Notes under the pieces: generated by a model | The model's database searches: none | What the model was told of the DNA's origin: nothing | The model's input: only the letters and a program-made list of their open reading frames with translations | In this document: positions 33,874-43,784 of the stretch, piece after piece | Layout: each line of letters starts with the position of its first letter | Numbering within the stretch: the first letter of the stretch is position 1 | Program-made: the position numbers and the translations under genes | NCBI GenBank assembly: GCA_030142905.1 | Contig: JASJOG010000096.1 | Location: 744,001 to 808,000 of the forward strand | Source: Heliopora coerulea | Taxonomy: Eukaryota; Cnidaria; Anthozoa; Scleralcyonacea; Helioporidae | DNA length: 64,000 nt | Direction: 5' to 3'

Positions 33874-36037
33874 GTAACTCTGAGTCAACAGGGCAAAACA
33901 ATAAATCATGCCAGACCAGTCCAAGGATATCTCAAGGATCTCCCACAAAGAAGATGCAGCTTTTAATTGCAAGACAGCAACGACAGTTGTCACGACTGCG
34001 ACAAGCCATAAAGAAAAAAAATGCAACAAAATAAGTAAAGAAAGTGCTATTTCTACCTTAAGGAATCTATTACCTGACAGAATAGTTAATTTTGTAGAAA
34101 TGCAATTAAAATTACATGCCAAGAAACGTGGAGGGAAGAGATACAGCCCAGAAATGAAAGCTTTTGCTCTGTCACTGTATCACATTAGTGGAAAGGCATA
34201 CAGGTTGGTCTCAAAGTTATTCTATTTGCCTTCAAAGACTAGTCTCCTCAGGTGGGTTTCTGTGTTACCTACATCACCAGGGCTTACAGAAGCTGCAATG
34301 AATGTGATTGAAAGTAAGGTGAAAGTCATGAGTGACATTGGCAGGATATGCACACTTTGTATGGATGAGATGTCTTTAAAGACTAACATGCTTTATGATA
34401 TTTCCAAAGATGAGGTAATTGGGTTTGTAGATTTGGGTTGTGGCAAGAAAAGTCAGCTGATAGCAACTTCTGCTCTTGTGGTCATGGCCCGTGGCATTGC
34501 TGAGAATTGGAAACAGCCACTGGGATACTTTTTGGTGCATGAGTCATGCAAAAGCAGTGAAATGAAGGAAATCTTGCTTTATGCCATCGATAAAGTTGAT
34601 TCAATTGGTCTGAAAGTTGTCTGTGTGATTTCTGATCTGGGCTCAAATTTCCAACAACTAGTAAGGGAGCTGGAAATCACACCAACTCAGCCATGGTTCT
34701 TTACCAACTCTGGGAAAAGGATCATCTTCCTCTATGATCCACCACATTTAATAAAGGCAGTCCGAAACAACCTTATCAATTACAACTTTCACTTTGGTTG
34801 TCAAGTAGCCAGTTGGAAAGATGTTAAAGATTTGTATAACAGAGATTCTGCCTTGTCAATTCGCTGTTGCCCAAAGCTAACCGACAGGCATATCAACCCT
34901 AATGGGTTTACCAAAATGAAAGTAAAATATGCCACACAGACATTAAGTCATACTGTTGCTGCAGCTATTTCCATGTATGTTAGTGTGGGTGCTATGCCTG
35001 CATCTGCTGCTGGAACTGCTGAGTTTATTTCAAAGTTTGATCTGATCTTTGACTGCCTAAACAGTTCATCTCTAAAGTGTCCTAAATTGTACAGACAGGC
35101 ACTGTCAGAAAACTCTGCTCATCAACAATTTCTTGCTACTGAAGCCATTCCCTTCATAAAATCTCTTAAAGTGATAAACTTAGCAAATGGAACTGATGTC
35201 ACAAACAAACTTAGATGTCTAAAAGGCTTTAAAATTACCTTACAAGGTATTCTGACTTTATGGACTGATTTAAAGGATCATTTTTCATTGAAATTTCTTT
35301 TCACCAGGCGCTTGAACCAAGACCCTTTGGAAAACTTTTTTGGTTCTGTCAGACAACAAGGAGGAAATTCTGACAACCCAACTCCTCTTCAGTTTTATAG
35401 GGCTTTTAAGAAGTTGTTTTATGATAGTTTTCTTGTTTCATCATTGGGTAACTGTACTGCAGACTTTGATAGAATTCTGGCAGGCACAACATTCCAGCAT
35501 GATCTTTCTGTGCAGGATCAAACCAGGCCTGAAGCTATTGAGATTGATGTCACTGATTATAGGTCAGCTTCCTTACAAAATAACTTGCTTGGAATGAATG
35601 CTGTGGCTTATGTAGCTGGCTATCTTTTGAAAAAATGCTTTTCAAAGCACGATTGCCAAACTTGTAAGGGCAAGCCTATCAGCCAAGACCTTAATGATAG
35701 TAGCAAATTATTTTGTTACTTTAAGGCTTATGAGTCACAAACTGAAACATTTGGTGGACTTTTGGCTCCTGTAAGCAGCTTCACAAACTATATTGTTGCT
35801 CTTGAAAGTATGTTTGTTGAAGTGTTTCCTTCTGTTGTTCATGAAGTTGGAGTTGGTAAATTTTTACTCTCACAGCTCCCAAGGTTCACTCTTCCAGAAT
35901 GCTCTGCATTTCCTGATGAATTTCTGTTGAAGCTTTTCATTAGAATGAGGCTATACTATGCCTTAAAGTTTGGAAATCGAGAGCTAGTATCTGCAAATAA
36001 AAAAAGTAAGAAATACTTTAAAGTTAAACACTTGTAA
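33874..36037 (+). CDS. THAP9/P-element transposase exon 5 (catalytic part)
   Basis: The exon starts after TGTCAG in the frame fixed by exon 4 and encodes a leucine-rich, coiled-coil-like stretch (QRQLSRLRQAI). That frame reaches a stop near 34,031. From the A8 run at 34,014-34,021 the neighbouring (-1) frame carries on as a 709-codon frame (counted from 33,908) to TAA 36,037. It covers the P-element transposase: a helical RGGKRYSPEMKAFALSLY region, then MDEMS (first Asp, about residue 153 of that frame), ISDLGSNF (second Asp, about 243), a GTP-binding-like insertion and DPLENFFGSVRQQGG (Glu, about 474). These match the RNase H-like DDE residues of Drosophila P and human THAP9. No further stop interrupts it. 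A polyadenylation signal follows at 36,047. One missing A, or -1 slippage, separates the two halves. Confidence 0.88.
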
Positions 36038-36046
36038 TTCTATAAC

Positions 36047-36052
36047 AATAAA
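36047..36052 (+). terminator. Polyadenylation signal AATAAA
   Basis: AATAAA lies 10 nt after the transposase stop codon. It is well placed for the transposase transcript. Confidence 0.5.
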
Positions 36053-37370
36053 AAGAAACATATAATTTGATAATTAAAAAGTAATGCTGTACATAATTTG
36101 ATATCGGGGAAATGTGTTTATATATATATATAGTAAGCAGTAGCCTAGTATGGTGGCAGGTGGCACACAGCTTGCATAGGTTGAAGTAAAAACACATGTG
36201 GCTTGCATAGGCTACAGTACAGAAGGCTGCATAAGATACCAAAACAAGACCAAGAAGCTTGAGATAAGCTAAAGGCTTATAACTATGATTTATAGTATTG
36301 TACATAATAACATGTAAAACATGTCACATATGGGTAACTTTATGGCTGATGTTACATTGGAGGGGACAGAAACAAATCCGGTGACATTGTTGCTTTTGAG
36401 TTGCTAAAAGTTTACTCACATTTTAAAAATAACAAAGGATTTTAAGATCTCCATTGCCATTTAAATGTAAGTTACATGGAATTATCCATACACAAATTGC
36501 AACTGCCATTATAGTTTGTTATTTACATACTATACATGTAGACTTTCACCTCATTTGACCAAATTATTTGACTTAAATTATGCACTGTATGCTGTTGACG
36601 ATTAAAGTTTAGGCCTTTCCAAGCATTACAAACAAATACATATGCATAAATTCTGAGTTGAAACTATGTAAGCCAAAGTCTACGTACCGTATGCACATTA
36701 TCAAACTTCACTGGCATAAATACACTGTAACTATTAATTGTGAGGTTGGCTACTTCTCCCGAAACTCTTTTAAGATATTAAAAGATGATTTAATCTTTAC
36801 TGAAAGGAATACATAGTTTTAGAGATAGACGTTGTTTAATTGATTTACTGTAGCTTCAAATATTTCCTAGCTCGTAATAACGTAATGCACTGTATGCACA
36901 TATCCAGCGAGTTTTAATCGTTTCAAGTCAAACGTTTAACACATATAACAACGGCTGTTTGGTAACTTTTAAAAACTGTACTGGTCAATAGAAATTTTAG
37001 TGTGACTGTAAAAATGTATTGTAAATGTAGTTCAAATTATTTGAATAAATGTCAGATTACTGGACGGACTATTAATGTGGTGAATCACGGAGAGACAAGG
37101 ATTGTTAAACTGCCTAATTGTGATCAGTTTTAGCGTAGTATTCGGAATTTTTAACAAAAACAGTCAGTTTACCTTTGCTTTAACCAGCCTCGGTCGTAGA
37201 ATCGCCATCCGACGTCCATAATGTAGCCAGATCCCTTCAAACTGAACTACTCCATATCGTTTCCTTCTGAAAATGACTCAGTTATACCCTCCAAGAACAT
37301 GGCGGCCGTTCAACTTCCTGTGTGCGCGAGGCAACATGCGCGAAGACATGTACATCAAAGGTACCGACAC
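36053..37370. other. P-element 3' non-coding part
   Basis: AT-rich sequence between the transposase stop and the right inverted end. It has no gene. The last 150 bp hold the subterminal inverted repeat that pairs with the left end. Confidence 0.6.
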
Positions 37371-37413
37371 TGAGTGGGACTTCTGGTTAATTCTTTATTC
37401 TGTGACCCCGCCT

Positions 37414-37467
37414 TGTAGAGAAGGTTCAAGAACAGTTGCAATAAAGTTGTTGCTATCAAACATTACA
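37414..37467 (+). repeat. Ty3 LTR remnant
   Basis: The segment contains AATAAA (37,440-37,445) and ends ATTACA, directly followed by the primer-site-like TGGTGTCAGGA and the polyprotein ATG at 37,478. It begins at the right border of the P element, so the full LTR is not visible. At 54 bp it is far shorter than normal LTRs. Confidence 0.5.
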
Positions 37468-37477
37468 TGGTGTCAGG

Positions 37478-40401
37478 ATGCAAAATCTTAAACCGCTTGG
37501 ACCGCTGAAGTTACACGGTAACATTTCAGATAATTGGCGCAGATGTAAACAAAAATGGACACTGTACGCTAAAGCAAGTGGTGCTGAAAAGAAAGACGAA
37601 GACACACAGTGTAGTCTCTTCTTACATGTTATTGGTGAAGACGCCCTGGAGGTATATAACTCATTCACGTTCGAAGAAAGTGAGCAGAACAAAATCGCTC
37701 CCCTGATAGCAAAATTCGAAGCCTACTCCTCACCAAAGAAAAATTTGACGTATGAGCGTTACCTCTTTAACACTTGTACTCAGAACGGCCGACCATTCGA
37801 CACATTCGTTGTGGAGTTGCGAAACAAAGCGAAGACCTGCGAATTTGGCGCGCGACACGACACCTTAATCCGTGATCGCATTGTTTGTGGAATTTACTCG
37901 ATCACTGTTCGAGAACGCCTTCTCCGTAACACCGATCACAGCCTGGAAGATGCTATCGCCACTGTACGTGCTGCTGAATCGAGTAAAACTCAACTTGAAA
38001 AGATGAATAGTCCCGAATGCCAAGCCAACGCGCTTGAAAAACAACAAGAACGCGAAACTGACACACACAAGAAGAACCCGACGAAAGGAGAACCGTGCTG
38101 TCGCTGTGGAACAGTACACGCAAAAAAGAAATGTATTGCTTATGGAAAAATGTGCAACAAGTGTCATCGCAAAAATCATTTTGCCAAAATGGGCCTTACT
38201 AAATCGCCAACAACTTCGAAAGAAAAGAACAAGAATAAAGTCGACGCCATCGAACTGGAAGCGCAATCCGACACCCAAGAAAGCTCAGATGAATTATTCA
38301 TCAGTGAAACCCGCACAGTCAAAACAAACACTGACAATGATGAAATTTTGAGAAACCTCAACGTGAACGGCAAATCCACTTGTTTCAAGTTAGACACTGG
38401 TGCTCAGTGCAATGTAATACCGCACAGTTTGTTTTCCAAGTTACCGAACAAAGGAAAGCTTCGACAAACCAAAACAAAGATTACCCCTTATGGTGGAGGA
38501 AACCTGCCTATCAAGGGACTATGTCAACTGAAAATTGCTACAAACGAAAAAGCAATTCATGCCGATTTCAACGTTGTCTCCCTACCGCACTCCAGACCGC
38601 TTCTTGGATTAAAATCTTACCAAGAATTGAATTTAATTACCGTCAACGAAATCCAGACAAACAACGACAATGATCCTAACATCCTCGAAGAATTCAACGA
38701 TGTCTTCACTGGCCTTGGACAAGTCGCAGGTGAATACCACATCGAGCTGAAAGGAGATGCTCAGCCAAAAACCCACCCACCTAGAAAGGTCCCACTAAGT
38801 CTAATGCCAAAACTAAAGGAAACACTTGCCAAACTTGAGAAAACTGGAGTAATGAGCAAATCCGAGACACCAAGTGATTGGGTCAACAGTCTTGCAATTG
38901 TTGAAAAGAAAGACGGATCTCTACGCCTCTGCCTCGACCCGAAGGATCTGAATAAGGCAATCAAGCGAGAATACTACAAGTCTCCATCGATTGAGACAAT
39001 CTCTAGTAAGCTAAGGGGAAAGAAAGTTTTTACTGTCATTGACATGACCAATTGTTACTGGCATAAGAAGCTTGATGAACAATCTTCTGAACTATGCACT
39101 TTCAACACGCCTTTTGGAAGGTACAAATTTAACAGAATGCCCTTTGGAATTTGCTTCGCATTTGACATCGCCCAGAAACTGGTTGAAGACCATTTTGGTG
39201 ATATTGATGGTGTTCTGGCTGCACATGATGATATCACCATCGCTGGCAAAGACATCGAAGAGCATGACATTATTCTACGACGAGTACTCAACCGCGCAAG
39301 GGAAAGTAACGTGAAGTTCAACCGGAACAAGATCCAGCTGAGAGTGAACGAGGTCAAATACCTAGGAGGTATTGTCAGTCTGATGGATTCAAGCCAGATG
39401 AAACAAAAGTTAAAGCCATTCTGGACATGCCACGTCCTGACAACAAGCAAGACCTCCAATGCTTTTTGGGAATGGTCAACTACCTCTCATCATTTATTCC
39501 TAAAGTTTCTGCAATTATTGCACCATTGAGAGCCCTGTTGAAGAAAGATGCCCAGTGGATATGGTACCACGATCATGATCGGAGCTTGGAGAATATCAAG
39601 AAAGTCTTGACAAGTAACCCAGTCCTAAAATTTTGTGATGTGGATAAACCAGCAACGCTCCAAGTAGATGCCTCTCTACATGGCTTAGGAGCATGCCTCT
39701 TACAGGAAGGACATCTTGTAGGCTATGCATCAAGATCCTTAACGAAAGCTGAGGAACAGTATGCCCGAATTGAAAAAGAACTCTTGGCAATCGTATTCGG
39801 TTGTGGAAGGTTCCACTGCTACACATATGGAGTCAAAGTAGATGTTCAAAGCGACCACAAACCCCTCGAGCACATCATGAAGAAACCGCTTTCACAAACA
39901 CCGCCGAGAATACAACGCTTGCTGATTCGACTGCAGAAATATCAATTAGAAGTCAGATATGTTCCAGGAAAATACCTCTACATTGCCGACACGTTATCCA
40001 GAGCGTTCCTTACAGAACCAGATGATCTACCTACATCAGACCTGCACGAAGATAGCGAAGTTATGATACATAGCCTTGTCTCAAATCTACCAGTCACTGA
40101 CCAAAAGATGATTCAGTTAAAGGAAGCAACAAGAACTGATGAAATACTCCAGATCCTCGCCAAAACATTCAAGCTCGGCTGGCCAAACAACAAGAGAAAT
40201 GTTCCTAAAGAAATTATCCACTACTGGCAATACAAAGATGAATTGAGTGAAGCAGAAGGACTGCTTTTCAAAAGCCAGAAGCTCATAATTCCCAGTTCCA
40301 TGAGATCAGAGATGTTGAACCTCATCCATGAAAGTCACTTTGGAACGACAAAATGCAAAGCGCGTGCACGAACTGTGACCTACTGGCCTGGTATGGTATA
40401 A
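37478..40401 (+). pseudogene. Ty3/Gypsy gag-pol polyprotein, frameshifted and truncated
   Basis: The first frame (37,478-39,529) holds a gag capsid region, cysteine-rich knuckles (CCRCGTVHAKKKC; CNKCHRKNHF), the protease motif LDTGAQCNVIP (Asp about residue 306) and a reverse transcriptase (SLRLCLDPKDLNK, FTVIDMTNCYW, FNRMPFGI). The catalytic box reads AHDD instead of the usual Y/F/V-x-DD, but both aspartates are kept. A single-base loss near 39,380 shifts the frame. The second frame (to 40,401) carries the RNase H domain (LQVDASLHGLGACLL; DVQSDHKPLE; YIADTLSRA) and the start of integrase (HFGTTKCKARARTVTYWPGM). The integrase core and right LTR are missing. One transcript would have made all these enzymes; this copy cannot. 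Confidence 0.92.
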
Positions 40402-41100
40402 CAAATGACTAGTTTTATATGTAACCTGCGGAGTGCTTCAATTAATGACTTCATTTAGGATATAAAGTCGAAATTTCACCGTAATCAGTTTCGTCTGATC
40501 ACCCAAATATTTAGTTTATAAGACGTTGTTCATCAAAGTACGTTTCTTCCTCTATTTCATAAAGCATCTCGTGTAAAACTCCAGTTAGGAAGAGTATAAG
40601 GTTAGGAATATTAAATTCCGATTTAGTCAAAAGTTCTCGTACCTACTCTCATTTTACCATAAAGATTATACGAAAAAGTTGGGTGCAATACACCTATCAC
40701 CTTTAATTTTTTGGATGCGCCTTCAATTATATGGTGGATTTAATATTTTGTTGCTGCAAGGCTGATTTCTTAATATTATTTGATTTAGGGAGCCTGCCCC
40801 CGTCTTATTAAGCTTTTCCAACTGAGAAAATGGCCTGAGGGAGGCAAACCTCAGAATTCTAAAGGAATCCTTGACCTAATTGGCCAGGTTCACACAGCAC
40901 GGAACAATGATGAAAATAAAGGACCGGTTATTGTCCATTGTTGGTAAGAATACTTTCAATACTTTCACAGATTTTTTTCCCCAGAAAGGTGTGATCACGC
41001 GAACCCTCATTTCTACCACGATATGAAGTATGGTCTTAGTCATTTTGTAAAAATTATTTCTTATATTGAGAACAATATTTGAATACAAGGTTGTTGCTAC
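40402..41100. other. No gene recognised
   Basis: The right LTR of the Ty3 element is not found here. The 94-codon minus-strand frame at 40,876-41,160 shows no domain. Confidence 0.5.
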
Positions 41101-41109
41101 TAGATAAGT

Positions 41110-41823
41110 ATTTATGCAACAATCTAGTCGAATATTCCGACCCAAGATTGATTTTATCATTCGACATCATTTCACGTACATCCTCCTTCAACTACGGCAT
41201 AACCTGAAAGTTAAAGTTAATTTTGCTGTCATTTACCAAACCAAAAAAACTGCCTTTTTCGTTTCTAATAAAGATAAAATACCCGACCTTTCTCAAAACG
41301 TTCTTTATAAAATCACTTGTCCTGGTTGTAATTACAAATATATTGGCAAAACAGAACGCTGTCTACAAACTCGCCTTTCGGAACACTCTTACAACATCAA
41401 CACACAGCGCCGTAGCACAACATCTTCTCAACTGTTCAAATGCCCATTATCTTGCAAACCTCAATTCTCTCTTTGATAATCTTAACTCCTCTCATCCTTC
41501 CCAGTCATATCTCAAAAATTTTATCTTTAATAACTTTAAAATAATTCATTCTTGTAAATTCAATAGCTCGAACCTATTACTTATTTAAGAAGCTCTTTTA
41601 ATTAAACTTAATAAGCCGGGAACGAACAGTGACCTAAAGGCCAGCAACGAACTTTCACTTCTTGTCTGATCCGACATTTCTACATTTCTCAGCCTCTCGG
41701 CAATTATCTGGCTTTTCTCCTGCCCAGTTGTCAATCTGATATGTGTTAATATGCGACTACGTTAATTTCGTTGTTAATTACCGATGACATCATCCTTGTA
41801 ATTGTGTATATATATATATATAC

Positions 41824-41873
<50 letters not shown>

Positions 41874-41960
41874 CTTAGTGAGCTTTTGTAAATCACTTGG
41901 TCTGATGATGACTCTGAAATAGAGCCGAAATATTACCGTTTTCAACTTGTCTGTTCTTGT
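41110..41960 (+). pseudogene. Penelope-like GIY-YIG endonuclease fragment
   Basis: The frame at 41,114-41,476 carries a basic leader and the GIY-YIG core (VLYKITCPGCNYKYIGKTERCLQTRLSEH). After a frame change near 41,390 the C-terminal part continues as THSAVAQHLLNC in the frame ending 41,588. The upstream reverse transcriptase is absent. The 3' part includes the microsatellite at 41.8 kb and GAGCCGAAATATTACCG near 41,920, similar to the tails of other Penelope copies here. Confidence 0.82.
41806..41873. repeat. (TA)n microsatellite
   Basis: Nearly pure TA/ATAC repeat of about 68 bp. The plus/minus frames through it are artefacts. Confidence 0.95.
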
Positions 41961-43087
41961 TCTAACTTTGAATATCAAGTCACAAGATGACGTTTTTCGG
42001 TCTGTGTTTTATCTTTGACAAACCTGTTTCACGACATTTTGATAATATCACCCGCTCGTTTTCAGACATGAAAGTTTGTGCGGTGTCACCAATTTCTGGA
42101 AGTAATGATTGCCGCAAGATACAAAAAAACCATCTTATTTTCAAAATTTACCCTGCTGGGTAAAAATTCACCTCCATGATATTAACCCACGCTTTTCTTT
42201 CATTTAATCTATGACAAAGTTGCTGCTTTTCTCCAGTAGGAGCAGATAAAAGCATTAGCTTCGGTGCTTTATATTTTAAAGTTTAAATTTTGTTCTGGTT
42301 TGCGTGATTTATTCCTCTGCAAGTTAAGTTTATCCAACCAGGACGGATGAAAACATTGGCTTCTATCCTATATTCCCATGGATTTTAGTTCACGTCATTT
42401 ATTTATTCGTTTAGGAGTTCATATTTTTATATAGCATAGGTAGATAAAAATTTTGGTGAACTTCCACACATTAACATTAATCCCTTTGTTCCTGTGTCTG
42501 TTCCTCCCCGGTTCGCTTGGTTGATCGACGTTGTACATGGCAAATGACCTTCCATAATTTACATCTCATTACTTAGTTCGTCGTTAACTTTTTGTCTTGT
42601 TGGTTAATTTTTGGTCACTCGACGGTTTTACGTATAAAAATATTACCCATTATATATTATTTCATCTTCCATTCCGACGTTGGTCATTCTCTGGAAACGT
42701 CAGTATCATTTTTTCTTAATGTTCGGCAGTCCCCTCACCCTTGCAGCTGTTTCGTCGTCAGAATGGGATTGTACAGATTACAAATACTGTAAAGGTGAAA
42801 TACATTTCTCCTCATTTCTCCGCATTGACTGTCTGTATGTTTTTGTCAGAAAAGCCAACGCTGCCACCAACATCAATTTCCTGGAGACCATTTTGATCGT
42901 GGCTGTTTGGCCTACGATATGAACATATCATGTGATGAACTGGCATTATTATAGAGACCGATAACAGACTATTGTGGTAGTTTTATCATTATAGAGATTA
43001 ATGACAGACAATCGTGTCGTTTTGATGTATTTGTTGTACTAATTTTCAATTTCTTCTATTTCATTTCTTTAAATTTTTTCCACGTAG
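41961..43087. other. No certain gene; upstream of PTP exons
   Basis: Possible intron of the gene holding the exons at 43.1 kb. An 80-codon frame at 42,680-42,922 (SSSEWDCTDYKYCKGEIHF) has cysteines but no recognisable domain and no clear splice sites. Confidence 0.35.
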
Positions 43088-43164
43088 ATGAACACTCAAG
43101 AGTGGATCTTGCGCCAGTGCGAAGATCGGATGGATCTAATTATATCAATGCTAGTTTTGTCGAT
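43088..43164 (+). CDS. Protein tyrosine phosphatase domain exon (N-terminal part)
   Basis: Flanked by CACGTAG and GTAAGT. It encodes EHSRVDLAPVRRSDGSNYIN then ASFVD, the DHSRVxL...DYINASF block at the start of classical tyrosine phosphatase domains. Phase 2 enters and phase 0 leaves, and the next exon continues in frame. The family removes phosphate from tyrosines. Placement with the next exon and conserved splice sites argues for a real host gene. Exons before it were not found. Confidence 0.82.
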
Positions 43165-43237
43165 GTAAGTAGTACCAGTTGTTTATTTTAATTTAGTTTG
43201 CCACATAAGTAGCTGACTTCGTTTTATGTTAATTTAG

Positions 43238-43372
43238 GGATATAAACAGCGTCGGGCGTATATTGCTGCCCAAGGACCACTAAACGAAAATGAGAACGAC
43301 TTTTGGAGAATGATAATGGAAAAGAAAAATAATACCATTGTAATGCTTTCTGGGACAAGTGAAAATGGCCAA
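43238..43372 (+). CDS. Protein tyrosine phosphatase domain exon (second)
   Basis: 45 codons between AATTTAG and GTACGTTG, phase 0 both sides. It encodes GYKQRRAYIAAQGPL and DFWRMIMEKKNNTIVMLS, the conserved GYxxxxAYIAxQGP and DFWRMxWE...IVML blocks. The next expected block (C..YWP), the WPD loop and the HCxxGxGR active-site loop do not follow on this strand before the transposon-derived sequence at 43.5 kb. This could be the membrane-proximal or the second (often inactive) domain of a receptor-type enzyme. Confidence 0.85.
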
Positions 43373-43527
43373 GTACGTTGATCTTGTTGGTATTTTGCTC
43401 TTTTATTTCGCTTTAGTACACCTTATGTAGAATGAAAATGGATGGGGATACATCTCGTTAGGGCTCGGCTATAAGGAATTGTTTACCGTTGTGGCGTACG
43501 TGGAATAAATAACGTAACTTAGAGCTT

Positions 43528-43779
43528 CAGATTCATAAAAATCACCCCTCAGAATACAGGAAATAGCATTTCTGAGACTCTAAATTTCAAAATTTTTCCG
43601 GGGGAAGCACTCTCCCAGACCCTTCTAAACGTACTTTTCCTTTTCCCAAAATATTGATGATGGGACACTCACACAACACTTCTCCGTAAAAGTTTCGAGC
43701 CCAGTCCGCCCCTGCGCTTTTGTAATTTTTAAAAAAACACCAGAAGTGCTTTACCGGATTTTAAACACGAGTTTACCTA
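43528..43779 (+). repeat. 252-bp dispersed repeat, copy 2
   Basis: Direct partner of 16,685-16,936. It sits between the second phosphatase exon and the LINE fragment. Confidence 0.8.
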
Positions 43780-43784
43780 TATCG

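Larger units (their letters stand above)
32169..37404 (+). mobile_element. THAP9-like P element (5.2 kb)
   Basis: An exact 8-bp direct repeat ACCCCGCC lies at 32,161-32,168 and 37,405-37,412; 8 bp is the known P-element target duplication. The right end reads, reversed, CACAGAATAAAGAATTAACC then AGAAGTCCCACTC. The left end has only AC before ACCAGAAGTCCCACTC (32,171-32,186), so about 15 outer bases are missing there. Subterminal inverted repeats (GCCATGTTCTTGGAGGGTAT against ATACCCTCCAAGAACATGGC) follow. It encodes a five-exon transposase gene. The damaged left end suggests the copy can no longer move. Confidence 0.88.

Noticed and set aside
42630..42660. A decayed phosphatase exon with a YKNI-like segment
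   Set aside because: The match is only a few residues and needs a frame correction; no splice sites support it.
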